The position numbers were made by a program, and so were the translations under genes. The notes under the pieces were generated by a model. That model saw only the letters and a program-made list of their open reading frames with translations. It was not told the origin of the DNA and made no database searches. DNA of 64,000 nt from Algoriphagus sp. (GTDB lineage: Bacteria > Bacteroidota > Bacteroidia > Cytophagales > Cyclobacteriaceae): assembly GCF_024305035.1 (NCBI RefSeq), contig NZ_JAMWZB010000003.1, positions 144,343 through 208,342 on the forward strand, read 5' to 3'. Within the stretch, counting starts at the first letter, position 1. Every line of letters begins with the position of its first letter. Below, piece after piece: positions 31,358 to 41,993 of this stretch.

Positions 31358-33418
31358 ATGACGAGCAAAAATTTCAAACGCTATACCATTACTTCTGCCT
31401 TACCTTATGCCAATGGGCCGCTTCACATCGGTCATTTGGCGGGTTGTTATATTCCATCAGATATTTATGTGCGATACCTTCGCTCGTTGAAAAAAGACGT
31501 GCTCTATGTCTGTGGCTCCGATGAACATGGGGTAGCCATTACCATCAAAGCACGAAAGGAAGGTAAAAGCCCTCAGGAAGTGGTCGATTTTTATCATGGA
31601 TTGATGAAGCAAAGCTTTGAGAAATTCGGGATTAGTTTTGATCATTATTCCCGTACTTCAGCTCAAATTCATCATGAAACTGCTCAGGGATTTTTTAAAG
31701 ATTTGTACGAAAAAGGCGAGTTTTTGGAGCAGCGAAATGATCAATATTACGATGAAGAGGCAGGGCAGTTTTTGGCCGATCGATACATTGAAGGGACTTG
31801 CCCAAAATGCGGTTTTGAACATGCTTATGGGGATCAATGCGAAAAATGCGGGTCCTCGCTCAGTCCTTCAGAGCTAATTAACCCCCGGTCTAAACTTAGT
31901 GGAAGAACACCGGTATTGAAAGAAACCAAACACTGGTTTTTAGATTTGGCTCGTTACCAGGATTTTCTCAAAAAGTGGATACTGGAAGAGCATGCTGCCG
32001 ATTGGAAAAATAATGTGCTTGGGCAGTGTCGCTCTTGGCTTGAAGCAGGAGATGGGCTTCAAGCTCGATCGATGACCAGAGATTTGGATTGGGGCATCCC
32101 AGTCCCACTTCAGGATGCAGAAGGGAAGGTGCTTTACGTGTGGTTTGATGCACCGATTGGATATATCTCTTCAACCAAAGAATGGGCAGCAGCTCACCGA
32201 AAAGATTGGAGGCCGTACTGGCAAAGTGAAGATACGAAGTTGGTTCACTTTATCGGAAAGGATAATATTGTATTTCATTGTATCATTTTCCCGGCAATTT
32301 TAAAGACTCACGGTGGATATGTACTCCCAGACAATGTGCCTGCTAATGAATTTTTAAATTTGGAAGGCGAGAAAATCTCGACCTCACGAAATTGGGCCGT
32401 TTGGCTTCACGAATACCTGGAGGAGTTTCCAGGAAAAGAGGATGTTCTTCGGTACGTATTGACTGCCAATGCTCCCGAAACTAAAGATAATGACTTTAGT
32501 TGGAAAGATTTTCAAGCGAGAAATAATTCCGAATTGGTGGCTATTTATGGCAATTTTGTCAATCGAGCCGTCGTCTTGACCCATAAATATTACGAGGGCA
32601 AAATTCCAGAAAAAGGAGCACTCACGGGCTATGATCAAGAGATTTTAGGTGTTTTATTGGACTTTCCAGCTAAAATTTCCGCTTCACTTGAGCGATACCG
32701 ATTTCGTGAAGCACTGGGCTTCATGATGGATTTAGCTCGCTTGGGTAACAAATATCTGGCAGATACTGAACCATGGAAAATGATCAAAACCGATCCTGTT
32801 CGGACCGCCACGATCATGAATATCGCCTTGAATATTGCTGCTAGCTTGGCGATTGTTTCTGAACCATTTTTGCCCTTTACCGCCCGAAAACTATTCGATT
32901 TGTTTGGAATGAAGGATAATGAATGGAAACAGGCTGGCCAGGCGGATTTGCTTCAGGAAGGAAAGTTTATTGGTCAGTTGGGACTTCTTTTTGAAAAAAT
33001 CGAAGATGAGCTCGTAGAAAATCAAGTACAAAAATTACTCCATGCAAAAAAAATGAATGAAGCTGCTAATCTCCCCATCACTCCGATGAAAGAGCTCATC
33101 AGTTACGATGACTTTGCAAAATTGGATATGCGAGTTGTGACTGTTTTGGAAGCTGAAAAAATGCCAAAGTCAAAAAAATTGCTCAAGTTGAAAATCGATG
33201 CGGGTGTGGGAGAGCGAACCGTGCTTAGTGGGGTTTCTGAGCATTTCGAGCCCGAATATTTGATCGGCAAGCAGGTGGTCATGTTGATCAACCTGGCTCC
33301 ACGGAAAATGATGGGAATAGATTCAGAAGGTATGATTTTGATGGCCGAAGATAAAGATGGAAAACTGAAATTGCTGCAGCCTCACGAGGTGACTGCAGCA
33401 GGATCAACTATTAGTTGA
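31358..33418 (+). CDS. metG: Methionine--tRNA ligase with C-terminal tRNA-binding domain
   Basis: [28 protein letters not shown], Zn-binding [31 protein letters not shown] (KMSKS variant), C-terminal [30 protein letters not shown]. Confidence 0.96.
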   Translation: MTSKNFKRYTITSALPYANGPLHIGHLAGCYIPSDIYVRYLRSLKKDVLYVCGSDEHGVAITIKARKEGKSPQEVVDFYHGLMKQSFEKFGISFDHYSRTSAQIHHETAQGFFKDLYEKGEFLEQRNDQYYDEEAGQFLADRYIEGTCPKCGFEHAYGDQCEKCGSSLSPSELINPRSKLSGRTPVLKETKHWFLDLARYQDFLKKWILEEHAADWKNNVLGQCRSWLEAGDGLQARSMTRDLDWGIPVPLQDAEGKVLYVWFDAPIGYISSTKEWAAAHRKDWRPYWQSEDTKLVHFIGKDNIVFHCIIFPAILKTHGGYVLPDNVPANEFLNLEGEKISTSRNWAVWLHEYLEEFPGKEDVLRYVLTANAPETKDNDFSWKDFQARNNSELVAIYGNFVNRAVVLTHKYYEGKIPEKGALTGYDQEILGVLLDFPAKISASLERYRFREALGFMMDLARLGNKYLADTEPWKMIKTDPVRTATIMNIALNIAASLAIVSEPFLPFTARKLFDLFGMKDNEWKQAGQADLLQEGKFIGQLGLLFEKIEDELVENQVQKLLHAKKMNEAANLPITPMKELISYDDFAKLDMRVVTVLEAEKMPKSKKLLKLKIDAGVGERTVLSGVSEHFEPEYLIGKQVVMLINLAPRKMMGIDSEGMILMAEDKDGKLKLLQPHEVTAAGSTIS

Positions 33419-33458
33419 ACTGTTAGGGTCGAATTCAAAAAGAAAAACCCTTTTCCTA

Positions 33459-33498
33459 TAAAAAAACCTGTTAAATAAAGATTTGACAGGTTTTTTTT
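33459..33498 (+). terminator. Rho-independent terminator downstream of metG
   Basis: AAAAAACCTGT-taaataaagatttg-ACAGGTTTTTTTT. Confidence 0.75.
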
Positions 33499-33808
33499 AT
33501 GGAGTATTATTAGTAGCCTAAGCCGACGGACCTTGTACTTTCAAGTTGAATTTCAACAATTTATTTGCTGGTCAGACTGCAGGGAATCAGGTAAGATTTC
33601 TAGTTCAAAAGCACTGAATTGTGACAAAAGTCACCGAGGAATAATGCCTATTAGATTAAATTAATGTTAATTTGAAATTGCTTGTAATTCGGTCTTATCA
33701 CCCATTATCCAAAAGCCGAATAGGTCTAGTCAGCGCTTAACGTATTCAGAAGGCTTGTCTCACCGATACAGCTTCCAGTAACACCCACACACACCCAAAA
33801 TAATTTCC

Positions 33809-35299
33809 ATGGCAAAGAAGCTAATGGCCGTAAAAGAGGTTAAGCAGACCATTGAATTAAATTCTGAATTTGGAAATACCTTTCAATTTGCCGCTATCGG
33901 CATGGCCTTGGTAAATCAAGAAGGTCGATGGATCGCAGTGAATAAGAGCTTGTGTAAAATCCTGGGCTTTACCGAGGAAGAGCTCCAGTCCTTGAGTTTT
34001 CAAGATATTACCCATCCAGAGGACTTAGAAAAAGATTTGGAGTTTACTTCACAGCTATTTAATCGGAAAATTGAATCCTTTCAAATAGACAAGCGATACA
34101 TCAAAAAATCAGGTGAACCGATTTGGATTACTTTGACCGGATCGGCTATCTGGAATGATGACGGGAGTTTTCGGTACTTCATCGCCCAAATTCAGGATAT
34201 TTCCCTGCGGAAAGAAGCCCTTGAACGCTTGGCTGATCGGGAGCGACTCTTTCGAAGTATTTTTAATTCTACCTTTCAATTTATTGGGTTTTTGGACAAG
34301 AATGGGATTTTACAAGAAGCCAACCAAACTGCACTTGATTTTGCAGGCATCAAGTTGGAGGATGTGGGCGGAAAATATTTTTGGGATTGCTACTGGTGGC
34401 AGATTTCCCCGGAAACGCAACAGAAGCTGAAATCCAGCGTGGCAAGAGCTGCCCGGGGGGAATTTGTGGCGTATGAAGTGGAAGTCTGGGGAAGAGATCA
34501 AATCCCCTCCACGATTGTTTTTAACCTAAAGCCGGTTTTCAATACCAATAATCAAGTTTTGGCCTTGATTGCAGAAGGAAGATTGATTCAGGACATTGTA
34601 GAGGCAAGAAATGAGTTGATCCAAAAAAATCAGGAATTGGAGCAATTTACCTCCATTGCTTCCCATGACTTGCGTGAGCCTTTGCGCATGGTAAAAAGTT
34701 TTGGGGAATTGTTGCAGCGTAATTATTCCCAAAAGGTAGATGAAAAGGGAAAGAAATACATTGAGTTGATGGTCAGCGCTTCACAAAGAATGGGGAATTT
34801 GATCGAGGATTTACTCCGCTACAGCAGGGTAGGCAATGATCTGACCCCTGTGGAGGAGATCTCCTTAGCCGAATTGCTAGGTGAAATTAAAGGCCTTTTT
34901 GCAGAATTAATCGATGAAAAAAAAGCCAGGCTGCGTTTCAAAAAGCTACCTGTAATTCGGGCTAGAAAAGTTCCACTTCAATTGCTGTTTCAGAATCTTA
35001 TTGGAAATGCACTAAAATATCAAGCTCCGGGTAACTTTCCTGTAATTTCTTTAGAAGTTGAAGATGTGGGGAGTTTTTGGAAATTCCGTATTACAGATAA
35101 TGGAATAGGAATAGAGAAAAAATACCTGGAGGATGTTTTTAGTCTCTTTAAGAGGTTGCACACCAATCAGGAATACCCCGGTACTGGACTGGGGCTTTCC
35201 TTATGTAAAAAAATTATTCAACAGCATGGTGGAAACATTTGGATTGAATCCGAGTTGGGCAAGGGGTCTACGGTTTATTTTACAATTAAAAAAAATTGA
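33809..35299 (+). CDS. PAS-domain sensor histidine kinase
   Basis: Two PAS regions (FQFAAIGMALVNQEGRWIAVN; FQFIGFLDKNGILQEANQTALDFAG), H-box FTSIASHDLREPLRMVKSF, ATPase NALKYQ, GTGLGLSLCKKIIQQHGG. Confidence 0.93.
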   Translation: MAKKLMAVKEVKQTIELNSEFGNTFQFAAIGMALVNQEGRWIAVNKSLCKILGFTEEELQSLSFQDITHPEDLEKDLEFTSQLFNRKIESFQIDKRYIKKSGEPIWITLTGSAIWNDDGSFRYFIAQIQDISLRKEALERLADRERLFRSIFNSTFQFIGFLDKNGILQEANQTALDFAGIKLEDVGGKYFWDCYWWQISPETQQKLKSSVARAARGEFVAYEVEVWGRDQIPSTIVFNLKPVFNTNNQVLALIAEGRLIQDIVEARNELIQKNQELEQFTSIASHDLREPLRMVKSFGELLQRNYSQKVDEKGKKYIELMVSASQRMGNLIEDLLRYSRVGNDLTPVEEISLAELLGEIKGLFAELIDEKKARLRFKKLPVIRARKVPLQLLFQNLIGNALKYQAPGNFPVISLEVEDVGSFWKFRITDNGIGIEKKYLEDVFSLFKRLHTNQEYPGTGLGLSLCKKIIQQHGGNIWIESELGKGSTVYFTIKKN

Positions 35300-35456
35300 A
35301 AATTTCTTAGAAAAGGTTACTTTCCAGTGGTGATTTAGTTTCTTTACCTGAAAAAAGGCACAAAAAGTAAGAAAAATTGCTTGGTTAAAGTGAGGCGATG
35401 ATGCCAACTAAGGGAAGGGCAGAAGGTGATGCTCCCATAATTCGTAATGACATAAA

Positions 35457-35867
35457 ATGAAAACCTATACTTTTCTTTTGGTGGAGGATAATGAAGGAGA
35501 TGTACTTTTACTTTCGGAAGCTTTGGAGGATTCGGGTATTCCATTTCAATTGATGGCCCTACAAACTGGGCAAGAGGCTATCGATAAAATCAAGGAATTT
35601 AATCAGGATGAATTGCCTGATTTGGTGATTCTTGATATCAATCTCCCGGTAAAAAACGGGTTTGAGGTGATGAAGGAAATCCGAAAGAATCCCAAAACTG
35701 CGGATTTGCCGGTGATGATTCTTTCGACTTCCTCCACTATGGAGGATAGGCGAAAAGCTGATCCATTTCAGCCTAAACTTTTTTACACCAAACCTTCAGA
35801 TTTTGGTGAATTTCCGGCTTTAGTCGAGGCGATTTTTGCTATTTTATCCACTGATTTTGAGAAATAG
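35457..35867 (+). CDS. Single-domain response regulator (Rcp1-like)
   Basis: FLLVEDNEGDVLLLSEALED, PDLVILDINLPVKNGFEVMKEIRK, VMILSTSS. Confidence 0.92.
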   Translation: MKTYTFLLVEDNEGDVLLLSEALEDSGIPFQLMALQTGQEAIDKIKEFNQDELPDLVILDINLPVKNGFEVMKEIRKNPKTADLPVMILSTSSTMEDRRKADPFQPKLFYTKPSDFGEFPALVEAIFAILSTDFEK

Positions 35868-35886
35868 GGGATAGCTCATGGATTAA

Positions 35887-36789
35887 TTAATGTAGGGGAC
35901 GCTTTTTAATCATGCCGCCTTTGGTGTCTTTGATGGGGTATTGAATGACAAAAGCCTTGGGATCGATTTTATCGATTTCGGTTTGGATTTTAGTAATTTC
36001 CAGACGGGTAATCACACAAAAAAGGACATTGCGATCAGGGTTTTTAGCTTTCTCTCCAAACCCTCCATCGGCTTTAAACGCAGTTACCCCACGGCCTAAG
36101 TCGTAGGTAATTTTGGTTTTGATTTCATCTGAATAATTGGAAATAATCATCACACCGATGTATTCTTCCACGCCATTGATCAGGAAATCTACCATTTTTG
36201 ATGCCGAGAAATAGGTTAGCATAGAATACATCGCAGTTTCTAAATTCACAAAAATGGCGGCTACGATAAAAAGCAACACGTTGAAAACGGTTATAAAATC
36301 ACCTACGGTGAGACTGGATTTCCGAGAAACCTGAATCGCCAAAACCTCAGTTCCGTCAATAACCGCTCCTCCTCGGATCGCAAAGCCAATTCCACTTCCT
36401 AAGAAGAATCCTCCAAAAACGGCAATCAACAATTTGTCAGCAGTGATCGCGGGGATTTCGATGTAGTGGACCAGCAGTGCCAAGGCAAAAATGGCTAAGG
36501 TGCTTTTGATCGCAAACCAAAGCGAAACTTGTCGGTATCCTAAGTAAATAAAAGGTAAATTGACTAAAATAATCAATACGGATAAATTGAGTGGGGTGAG
36601 GATTTCCAATAAAAGAGAAACCCCCATGGCACCCCCGTCAAAAAAACCGTTAGGCAATAGAAACCCTTTTAATCCAATACTTGCCATGACAACACCGATG
36701 CCAATAAAAATCACATCTTTGACCTGTCTCCATACCGTCACTCGCTGTGCCCAAGCCGCATCTGGAATAGTTAATATTCGTTTTACCAT
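35887..36789 (-). CDS. YitT family membrane protein with DUF2179 domain
   Basis: GVVMASIGLKGFLLPNGFFDGGAMGVSLLL; C-terminal GRGVTAFKADGGFGEKAKNPDRNVLFCVITRLE. Confidence 0.9.
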   Translation of the reverse strand: MVKRILTIPDAAWAQRVTVWRQVKDVIFIGIGVVMASIGLKGFLLPNGFFDGGAMGVSLLLEILTPLNLSVLIILVNLPFIYLGYRQVSLWFAIKSTLAIFALALLVHYIEIPAITADKLLIAVFGGFFLGSGIGFAIRGGAVIDGTEVLAIQVSRKSSLTVGDFITVFNVLLFIVAAIFVNLETAMYSMLTYFSASKMVDFLINGVEEYIGVMIISNYSDEIKTKITYDLGRGVTAFKADGGFGEKAKNPDRNVLFCVITRLEITKIQTEIDKIDPKAFVIQYPIKDTKGGMIKKRPLH

Positions 36790-37030
36790 AGCTCAAAAAT
36801 ACGATTTCTTAGTTTAGAAGTGGTTTCAATTTTTGTTAGTGGGAAATTCATTTGCTGTAGGGGTGAAATAGCAGGTAAAAAACCATTCCTTAACTGGGAA
36901 TAAAGGGTTTTGAGCTTTTTATTGAAAAACGTTTATTGAGTTTGTTTTGAACCTAAATAAACCATTTTCTCAAAAAAATTTGAAATCCAAGTTAATTTTT
37001 TATCTTAAAGATGATTTTTAATTAAAAAAT

Positions 37031-38458
37031 ATGAAGACAGAAGGGTATTTGAACGGTGAGCACTTTGATGAGATGTTTAGCTCAGAAGGAAAAGCAAGAC
37101 CGCATTATCAGGAGTATTATAATTACCTTAAAAAAGCCTCTAGTAAAAAAATGAGGCAGCTGCAGCACGCTGCAAATAAGGCGCAGAAGGCGATGGGGAT
37201 GACCTTTAATGTTTATCATGACAATCAGGGGGTGGAGAAAATCCTCCACCTAGACATTGTCCCCCGCATCATTTCCAATACCGAATGGAAGAAACTCGAG
37301 GCAGGGTTGAAGCAACGAATCCATGCACTTAATCTTTTTTTACAGGACATTTACAATGAGCAAAAGATTCTAAAAGATGGAGTTGTCCCGTCCGAATTGA
37401 TTTTAGGTTCGAAGGACTTTTTGAAACCCTGCATCGGATTGACACCCCCAAAAGGGATTTGGTGTCATATAACTGGGACAGATTTGATTCGGGATAAAAA
37501 TGGGGAGTACTACATTTTAGAGGATAATCTTCGTTGTCCGTCAGGTGTTTCTTACATGCTAGAGAGTCGGGAAATCATTAAGCGAGCCTATCCTCAACTG
37601 TTCAATGATGAAGGTGTTATGCCTGTTTCTGATTATCCCGCTAAGCTTCTTAGGATGCTTCAATACTTGTCAGACAAGCCCAAACCCGTGGTAGGTGTAT
37701 TAACTCCGGGAATTTATAACTCAGCTTATTTTGAACATTCCTACTTGGCTCTTCAAATGGGGGTAGAGTTGGTCAATGGGGTGGATTTGATTGTTAAGGA
37801 CAAAATTGTCTACATGCAGACCACTAAAGGTCTGGAACAGATAGACGTACTCTATCGCAGGATTGATGACTCATTTTTGGATCCCTTAGCCTTCAATCCC
37901 GAATCGATGCTGGGGATTCCGGGAATTTTTGAGGCATATCAGGCTGGAAATATTGCTTTTGCCAATGCCCCGGGCACGGGAGTAGCTGACGACAAAGCTG
38001 TCTATGCCTACGTGCCAAGAATTATCAAGTATTATTTGGGTGAAGAGCCGATTTTAAATAATGTACCCACTTATCTCTGCCGAGAAGAAGAGGACAGAAC
38101 GTATGTTTTGGATCATATGGAGGAATTGGTGGTTAAACAGACCAATGCAGCAGGTGGATACGGGATGCTGATCGGCCCAAAATCAACTCCAGCCGAGCAC
38201 GAGAAATTCCGTCAACTGATTATGGATAATCCAAATAACTACATCGCTCAACCGACTTTATCGCTCTCGACCGTACCCTGTCTCACTGAGGATGGAATCG
38301 ATGGAAGACATGTCGATTTGAGACCCTATATTTTGTATGGGAATGAAATCGAAGTGATCCCCGGCGCCCTTACCCGAGTGGCGTTGAAAAAGGGGTCTTT
38401 GGTGGTGAATAGTTCTCAAGGCGGAGGAAGTAAAGATACTTGGGTATTATATAATTAA
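37031..38458 (+). CDS. Circularly permuted type 2 ATP-grasp protein
   Basis: RIISNTEWKKLEAGLKQRIHALNLFLQDIYNEQKIL, EYYILEDNLRCPSGVSYMLESREI, VKQTNAAGGYGMLIGP, HVDLRPYILYG, VVNSSQGGGSKDTWVL. Confidence 0.92.
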   Translation: MKTEGYLNGEHFDEMFSSEGKARPHYQEYYNYLKKASSKKMRQLQHAANKAQKAMGMTFNVYHDNQGVEKILHLDIVPRIISNTEWKKLEAGLKQRIHALNLFLQDIYNEQKILKDGVVPSELILGSKDFLKPCIGLTPPKGIWCHITGTDLIRDKNGEYYILEDNLRCPSGVSYMLESREIIKRAYPQLFNDEGVMPVSDYPAKLLRMLQYLSDKPKPVVGVLTPGIYNSAYFEHSYLALQMGVELVNGVDLIVKDKIVYMQTTKGLEQIDVLYRRIDDSFLDPLAFNPESMLGIPGIFEAYQAGNIAFANAPGTGVADDKAVYAYVPRIIKYYLGEEPILNNVPTYLCREEEDRTYVLDHMEELVVKQTNAAGGYGMLIGPKSTPAEHEKFRQLIMDNPNNYIAQPTLSLSTVPCLTEDGIDGRHVDLRPYILYGNEIEVIPGALTRVALKKGSLVVNSSQGGGSKDTWVLYN

Positions 38459-38468
38459 TTTAACCAAC

Positions 38469-39449
38469 ATGCTGAGTAGAGTAGCAAGTCATATTTATTG
38501 GCTAGGAAGGTATCTGGAAAGAGCCGAAAACTATGCCCGATTCATCGATGTCAATTTTAACCTCATGCAGGACCTTCCTGCCGGTCTTAAGGAGCAATGG
38601 GAGCCTTTGGTCATGGCAACGGGAGATTTGGAATTGTACCAAAAAAATTATGAAGGCTTTGAGCGGCATCAAGTGATGTTTTTTTTAACGTTTGATGCGA
38701 ACAATCCCAATTCCATGCTTTCGGCAGTTACCCATGCGCGGGAAAATGCTCGAATTATACGTGAAAACCTAAGTAAAGAAACCTGGGAAAAAGCCAATGA
38801 ACTGTACTACATGCTCCAATCGGGCTTGGAAAGGAAAATTTGGAAAAAGGAGGACCCTAGAGAATTTTATGAGCAAGTAAAAAACCAAATACTCTTACTT
38901 TATGGGTTAGCCGATGCGACCGTGGCCCGAACCGAAGGTTGGTATTTTAGGCAATTGGGACAGTTGCTGGAGCGTGCAGATAAGACTTCCCGGATCCTTG
39001 ATGTCAAGTACCATATCTTATTGCCCTCAGTTTTTGAAGTAGGAACCCCGATGGATTTTTTGCATTGGATGGCTTTGCTTAAATCGGTTACGGGATTCAA
39101 TACCTACCGCAGGTTGTACGGCAATATTGATCCCTCCGGGGTGGTCGAGTTTTTGATGCTCAATAAATATTTTCCAAGGTCCATTTTCTTTTGCATCAAA
39201 GAAGCCGAGCGTTGCCTTCATTGTATTTCAGGGAGCAGCTCTGAGGGATTTAACAATTCAGCAGAGAAAGCCATGGGCGAACTTCGCTCCCGATTGGAAT
39301 ATTCGGAGGTCGATGAAATAATTTCTGTGGGGCTCCATGAATATTTAGATAAACTTCAGCTAAAAATCAACCATATTTCAGATCTCATTGACATCAATTA
39401 CTTCCGAATTAAGGATAATTACGTCTCACAATCTCAATCTCAATCATGA
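38469..39449 (+). CDS. Alpha-E domain-containing protein
   Basis: MLSRVASHIYWLGRYLERAENYARFIDVNFNLM; all-alpha; next to the permuted ATP-grasp gene. Confidence 0.92.
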   Translation: MLSRVASHIYWLGRYLERAENYARFIDVNFNLMQDLPAGLKEQWEPLVMATGDLELYQKNYEGFERHQVMFFLTFDANNPNSMLSAVTHARENARIIRENLSKETWEKANELYYMLQSGLERKIWKKEDPREFYEQVKNQILLLYGLADATVARTEGWYFRQLGQLLERADKTSRILDVKYHILLPSVFEVGTPMDFLHWMALLKSVTGFNTYRRLYGNIDPSGVVEFLMLNKYFPRSIFFCIKEAERCLHCISGSSSEGFNNSAEKAMGELRSRLEYSEVDEIISVGLHEYLDKLQLKINHISDLIDINYFRIKDNYVSQSQSQS

Positions 39450-40192
39450 CTTTCTGTCTCGGAATTAAGACCAAATATGGTCTCATTGGCTTATCTGACA
39501 CTCGGATTACCTCTGGAAGTGAAACTACCACGTCCAAAAAAGTATACGTAGTCAACAAGCAAAAACATTCTTTTTTTATCATGACTTCCGGTCTTAGGTC
39601 CGTCCGTGACAAGGCGATCACCTATTTCTCTGAAGTAATTGAGCGAAAAGATGATTCTTTTTCAAAGTTGTATCAGGCCGTGAATGAATTTGGAAATCAA
39701 GTAAAAATCGTCGCTCAAGAAGACAAGGTTCATTTGGAAGAGGCGGGATTGAATTTCAATCTCTACTCCATCATCGGAGGACAGCTCAATGAGGATGCTG
39801 AACCCAAATTGTATTTACTTTATCCCCAGGGCAACTGGATTGAAATCCGGAGAGGAACTCCATTTGTGATTATCGGAAACTCGGGTTTCGGCAATCCCGT
39901 ATTAAGGCGTTCCCTTCAATTTGACGATTCGATGGAATACGCTTTAAAATGTGCCTTTTTAGCTTTTGATGCAACTCGGATTTCTGCAAATGATGTGGAT
40001 TTTCCTATAGATACGGTCATTTTAAGAAATGATGACTATCACCTTAAAGAAAAGCGATTCGAACAAAAAGAGCTGGAACATGTGTCCGCTTTTTGGAATG
40101 AGCGGTTAAAAAGCGCCATTGCCGAGCTTCCTTCTGATGTATTGAGTAGTGCTTTGGTGGAGGATTTGCCTAGTTATTCTAAGGAAAATTAA
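39446..40192 (+). CDS. Proteasome-type protease (Anbu-like)
   Basis: N-terminal MTFCLGIKTKYGLIGLSDTRITSG with Thr2 and the SDTR motif; flanked by the usual Anbu-operon partners. Confidence 0.88.
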   Translation: MTFCLGIKTKYGLIGLSDTRITSGSETTTSKKVYVVNKQKHSFFIMTSGLRSVRDKAITYFSEVIERKDDSFSKLYQAVNEFGNQVKIVAQEDKVHLEEAGLNFNLYSIIGGQLNEDAEPKLYLLYPQGNWIEIRRGTPFVIIGNSGFGNPVLRRSLQFDDSMEYALKCAFLAFDATRISANDVDFPIDTVILRNDDYHLKEKRFEQKELEHVSAFWNERLKSAIAELPSDVLSSALVEDLPSYSKEN

Positions 40193-41050
40193 ATGATACG
40201 CGTTCAGGTAAGCCATCTTAGTCTTTACGAATACAGCACCGAAGTCCAGCTTGGAATACATCACCTTTTCCTCTTGCCTCAAGACAGACCCTATTTACAT
40301 TTGGAGAAGGAGAATTGGCATATATCTCCCCTGACCCAGGGTCAAAATTATAGGCAGGACCTGTTTGGAAATTGGTTTAAACAAGTTTGGTTTTCTATTC
40401 CCACCCGAACATTAGAAATCGAAACCGATTGGGTATTCTCGCTTCATCCCTATAATCCCTTTGGATTTATTATCGAGCCCAATTTTGAAAAAATAGGTTG
40501 GGAAGGTCTTGATTTTCAATATTCCTATCTGGAGAATCCCAGTTTTTTGGCTCCATTTTTAGCGGTGCCGAACCCAATGATTTACCAGTCTTTTCTTTTG
40601 GGGATTCAGGAAAGATCAACTGGATTGACAGATTTTTTGGTCAATTTGACTCAGGAGATTTATCAAAACTGGACCCATGAAGTTCGGCATGAACAAAACG
40701 TTTGGGAAGGAGACTTCACCTTTTCAAGAAAGAGTGGATCCTGTAGGGATCTTTCCCTTATGCAGATGCAGATGTTGGGTTCGGTAGGTCTGGCCACACG
40801 TTTTATCAGTGGTTATGCGTTTAATCCGGATTTGGAAGATGGTCATGAACTGCACGCCTGGCTGGAGGTTTTTCTTCCAGGAGCAGGTTGGGTTGGTTTG
40901 GATCCTAGTTTGGGGCTGCTGACTGATCATCGATACATTCCTTTGGCCTGCCATCCTAATCCAGCATCCACTTTGCCTGTTCAAGGGACCTTTGGAGGAA
41001 AAGCCGACTCAGAATTAAAGACCTTCGTTGATTTGAAGTTATCAAATTAA
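40193..41050 (+). CDS. Transglutaminase-like family protein
   Basis: SGSCRDLSLMQMQMLGSVGLATRFISGY, GHELHAWLEVFLPGAGWVGLDPSLGL (Cys-His-Asp triad). Confidence 0.92.
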   Translation: MIRVQVSHLSLYEYSTEVQLGIHHLFLLPQDRPYLHLEKENWHISPLTQGQNYRQDLFGNWFKQVWFSIPTRTLEIETDWVFSLHPYNPFGFIIEPNFEKIGWEGLDFQYSYLENPSFLAPFLAVPNPMIYQSFLLGIQERSTGLTDFLVNLTQEIYQNWTHEVRHEQNVWEGDFTFSRKSGSCRDLSLMQMQMLGSVGLATRFISGYAFNPDLEDGHELHAWLEVFLPGAGWVGLDPSLGLLTDHRYIPLACHPNPASTLPVQGTFGGKADSELKTFVDLKLSN

Positions 41051-41056
41051 CCCTTT

Positions 41057-41830
41057 TCAATTGGCTCTGACAGCCGCTTTTTCGGGCATTTCGAAAATAT
41101 CCTCATCCAATTCATCTTTGGTGAGTGTGACTCCGGCTAAGCTTACCTGATTTTGAACCCGAACCACTGTATCGCCCTCAATTAGATATCCAGTCAACAA
41201 CCGGGGGAATTTCATGCCATCAGTTTCCCTGTAATCCTCATACTTCATGCCGCTGAGGATTGAATTGGACGGGTTGAAAAAGGTTACTCGATAAAGCACC
41301 CATTCAAGTAAGTGAGTCTCCGGATCGATCAATAATTCATAGGAATTTGATGGACTTCGATAGCTGGCTTGGGTGGATTTTGCTTCCAATCGCTCGTATT
41401 CTTTTCCATTAAATCTTCGGTTTTTCATCGTGGTGACTTCAATGGATGTATCGGTGAGAATATAAGGCATGCTATAAAAATAAAAATAGAGGTTATGATA
41501 ATAATCCACTGACTGACCTCCAAATGATTGTCGGTTTGGAGCAACCCAAACCCCTTCTCCATCCTTTCCTACCTGAAAGCTTGCCGCATCAATTCTAGCT
41601 TTTCGATCTGTCAAGTTGAAAAAGTGATTTTCCTGCTGAAGGTTACTTTCGTGAAAAAGCGTGTAAGACATACCTTTGGATTCGATCCATTTTTTCCAGT
41701 TTCCGTGAGCTTCCAGCAGGTTCAAAAATTCTTGCGGCTGCTCCAATCGCGGATCTGGACCTACTTTTCCACAGGCAATCAAAATCAACAGAAGGAGGGA
41801 ATAAATGGTGCTTTGGGTTCGGTATTTCAT
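41057..41830 (-). CDS. Hypothetical lipoprotein (DUF6503-like)
   Basis: Lipobox LILIACGKV; beta-rich secreted protein, SFGGQSVDYYHNLYFYFYSMPYIL. Confidence 0.6.
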   Translation of the reverse strand: MKYRTQSTIYSLLLLILIACGKVGPDPRLEQPQEFLNLLEAHGNWKKWIESKGMSYTLFHESNLQQENHFFNLTDRKARIDAASFQVGKDGEGVWVAPNRQSFGGQSVDYYHNLYFYFYSMPYILTDTSIEVTTMKNRRFNGKEYERLEAKSTQASYRSPSNSYELLIDPETHLLEWVLYRVTFFNPSNSILSGMKYEDYRETDGMKFPRLLTGYLIEGDTVVRVQNQVSLAGVTLTKDELDEDIFEMPEKAAVRAN

Positions 41831-41993
41831 AGCTTAGGTGATTGGCAAGGTTGAAGATAGGAATTGAGATGGGTTTTAAGTGAAATCGCTGTCAACTCGG
41901 CTTAAAATTTAGCCGTTCTTGTATTTTTTTAGAATTGATCTTAATAATAAGCATCTTTTCTCTTAATTTTGACCAAGTCTAAATAAGAAGTAT

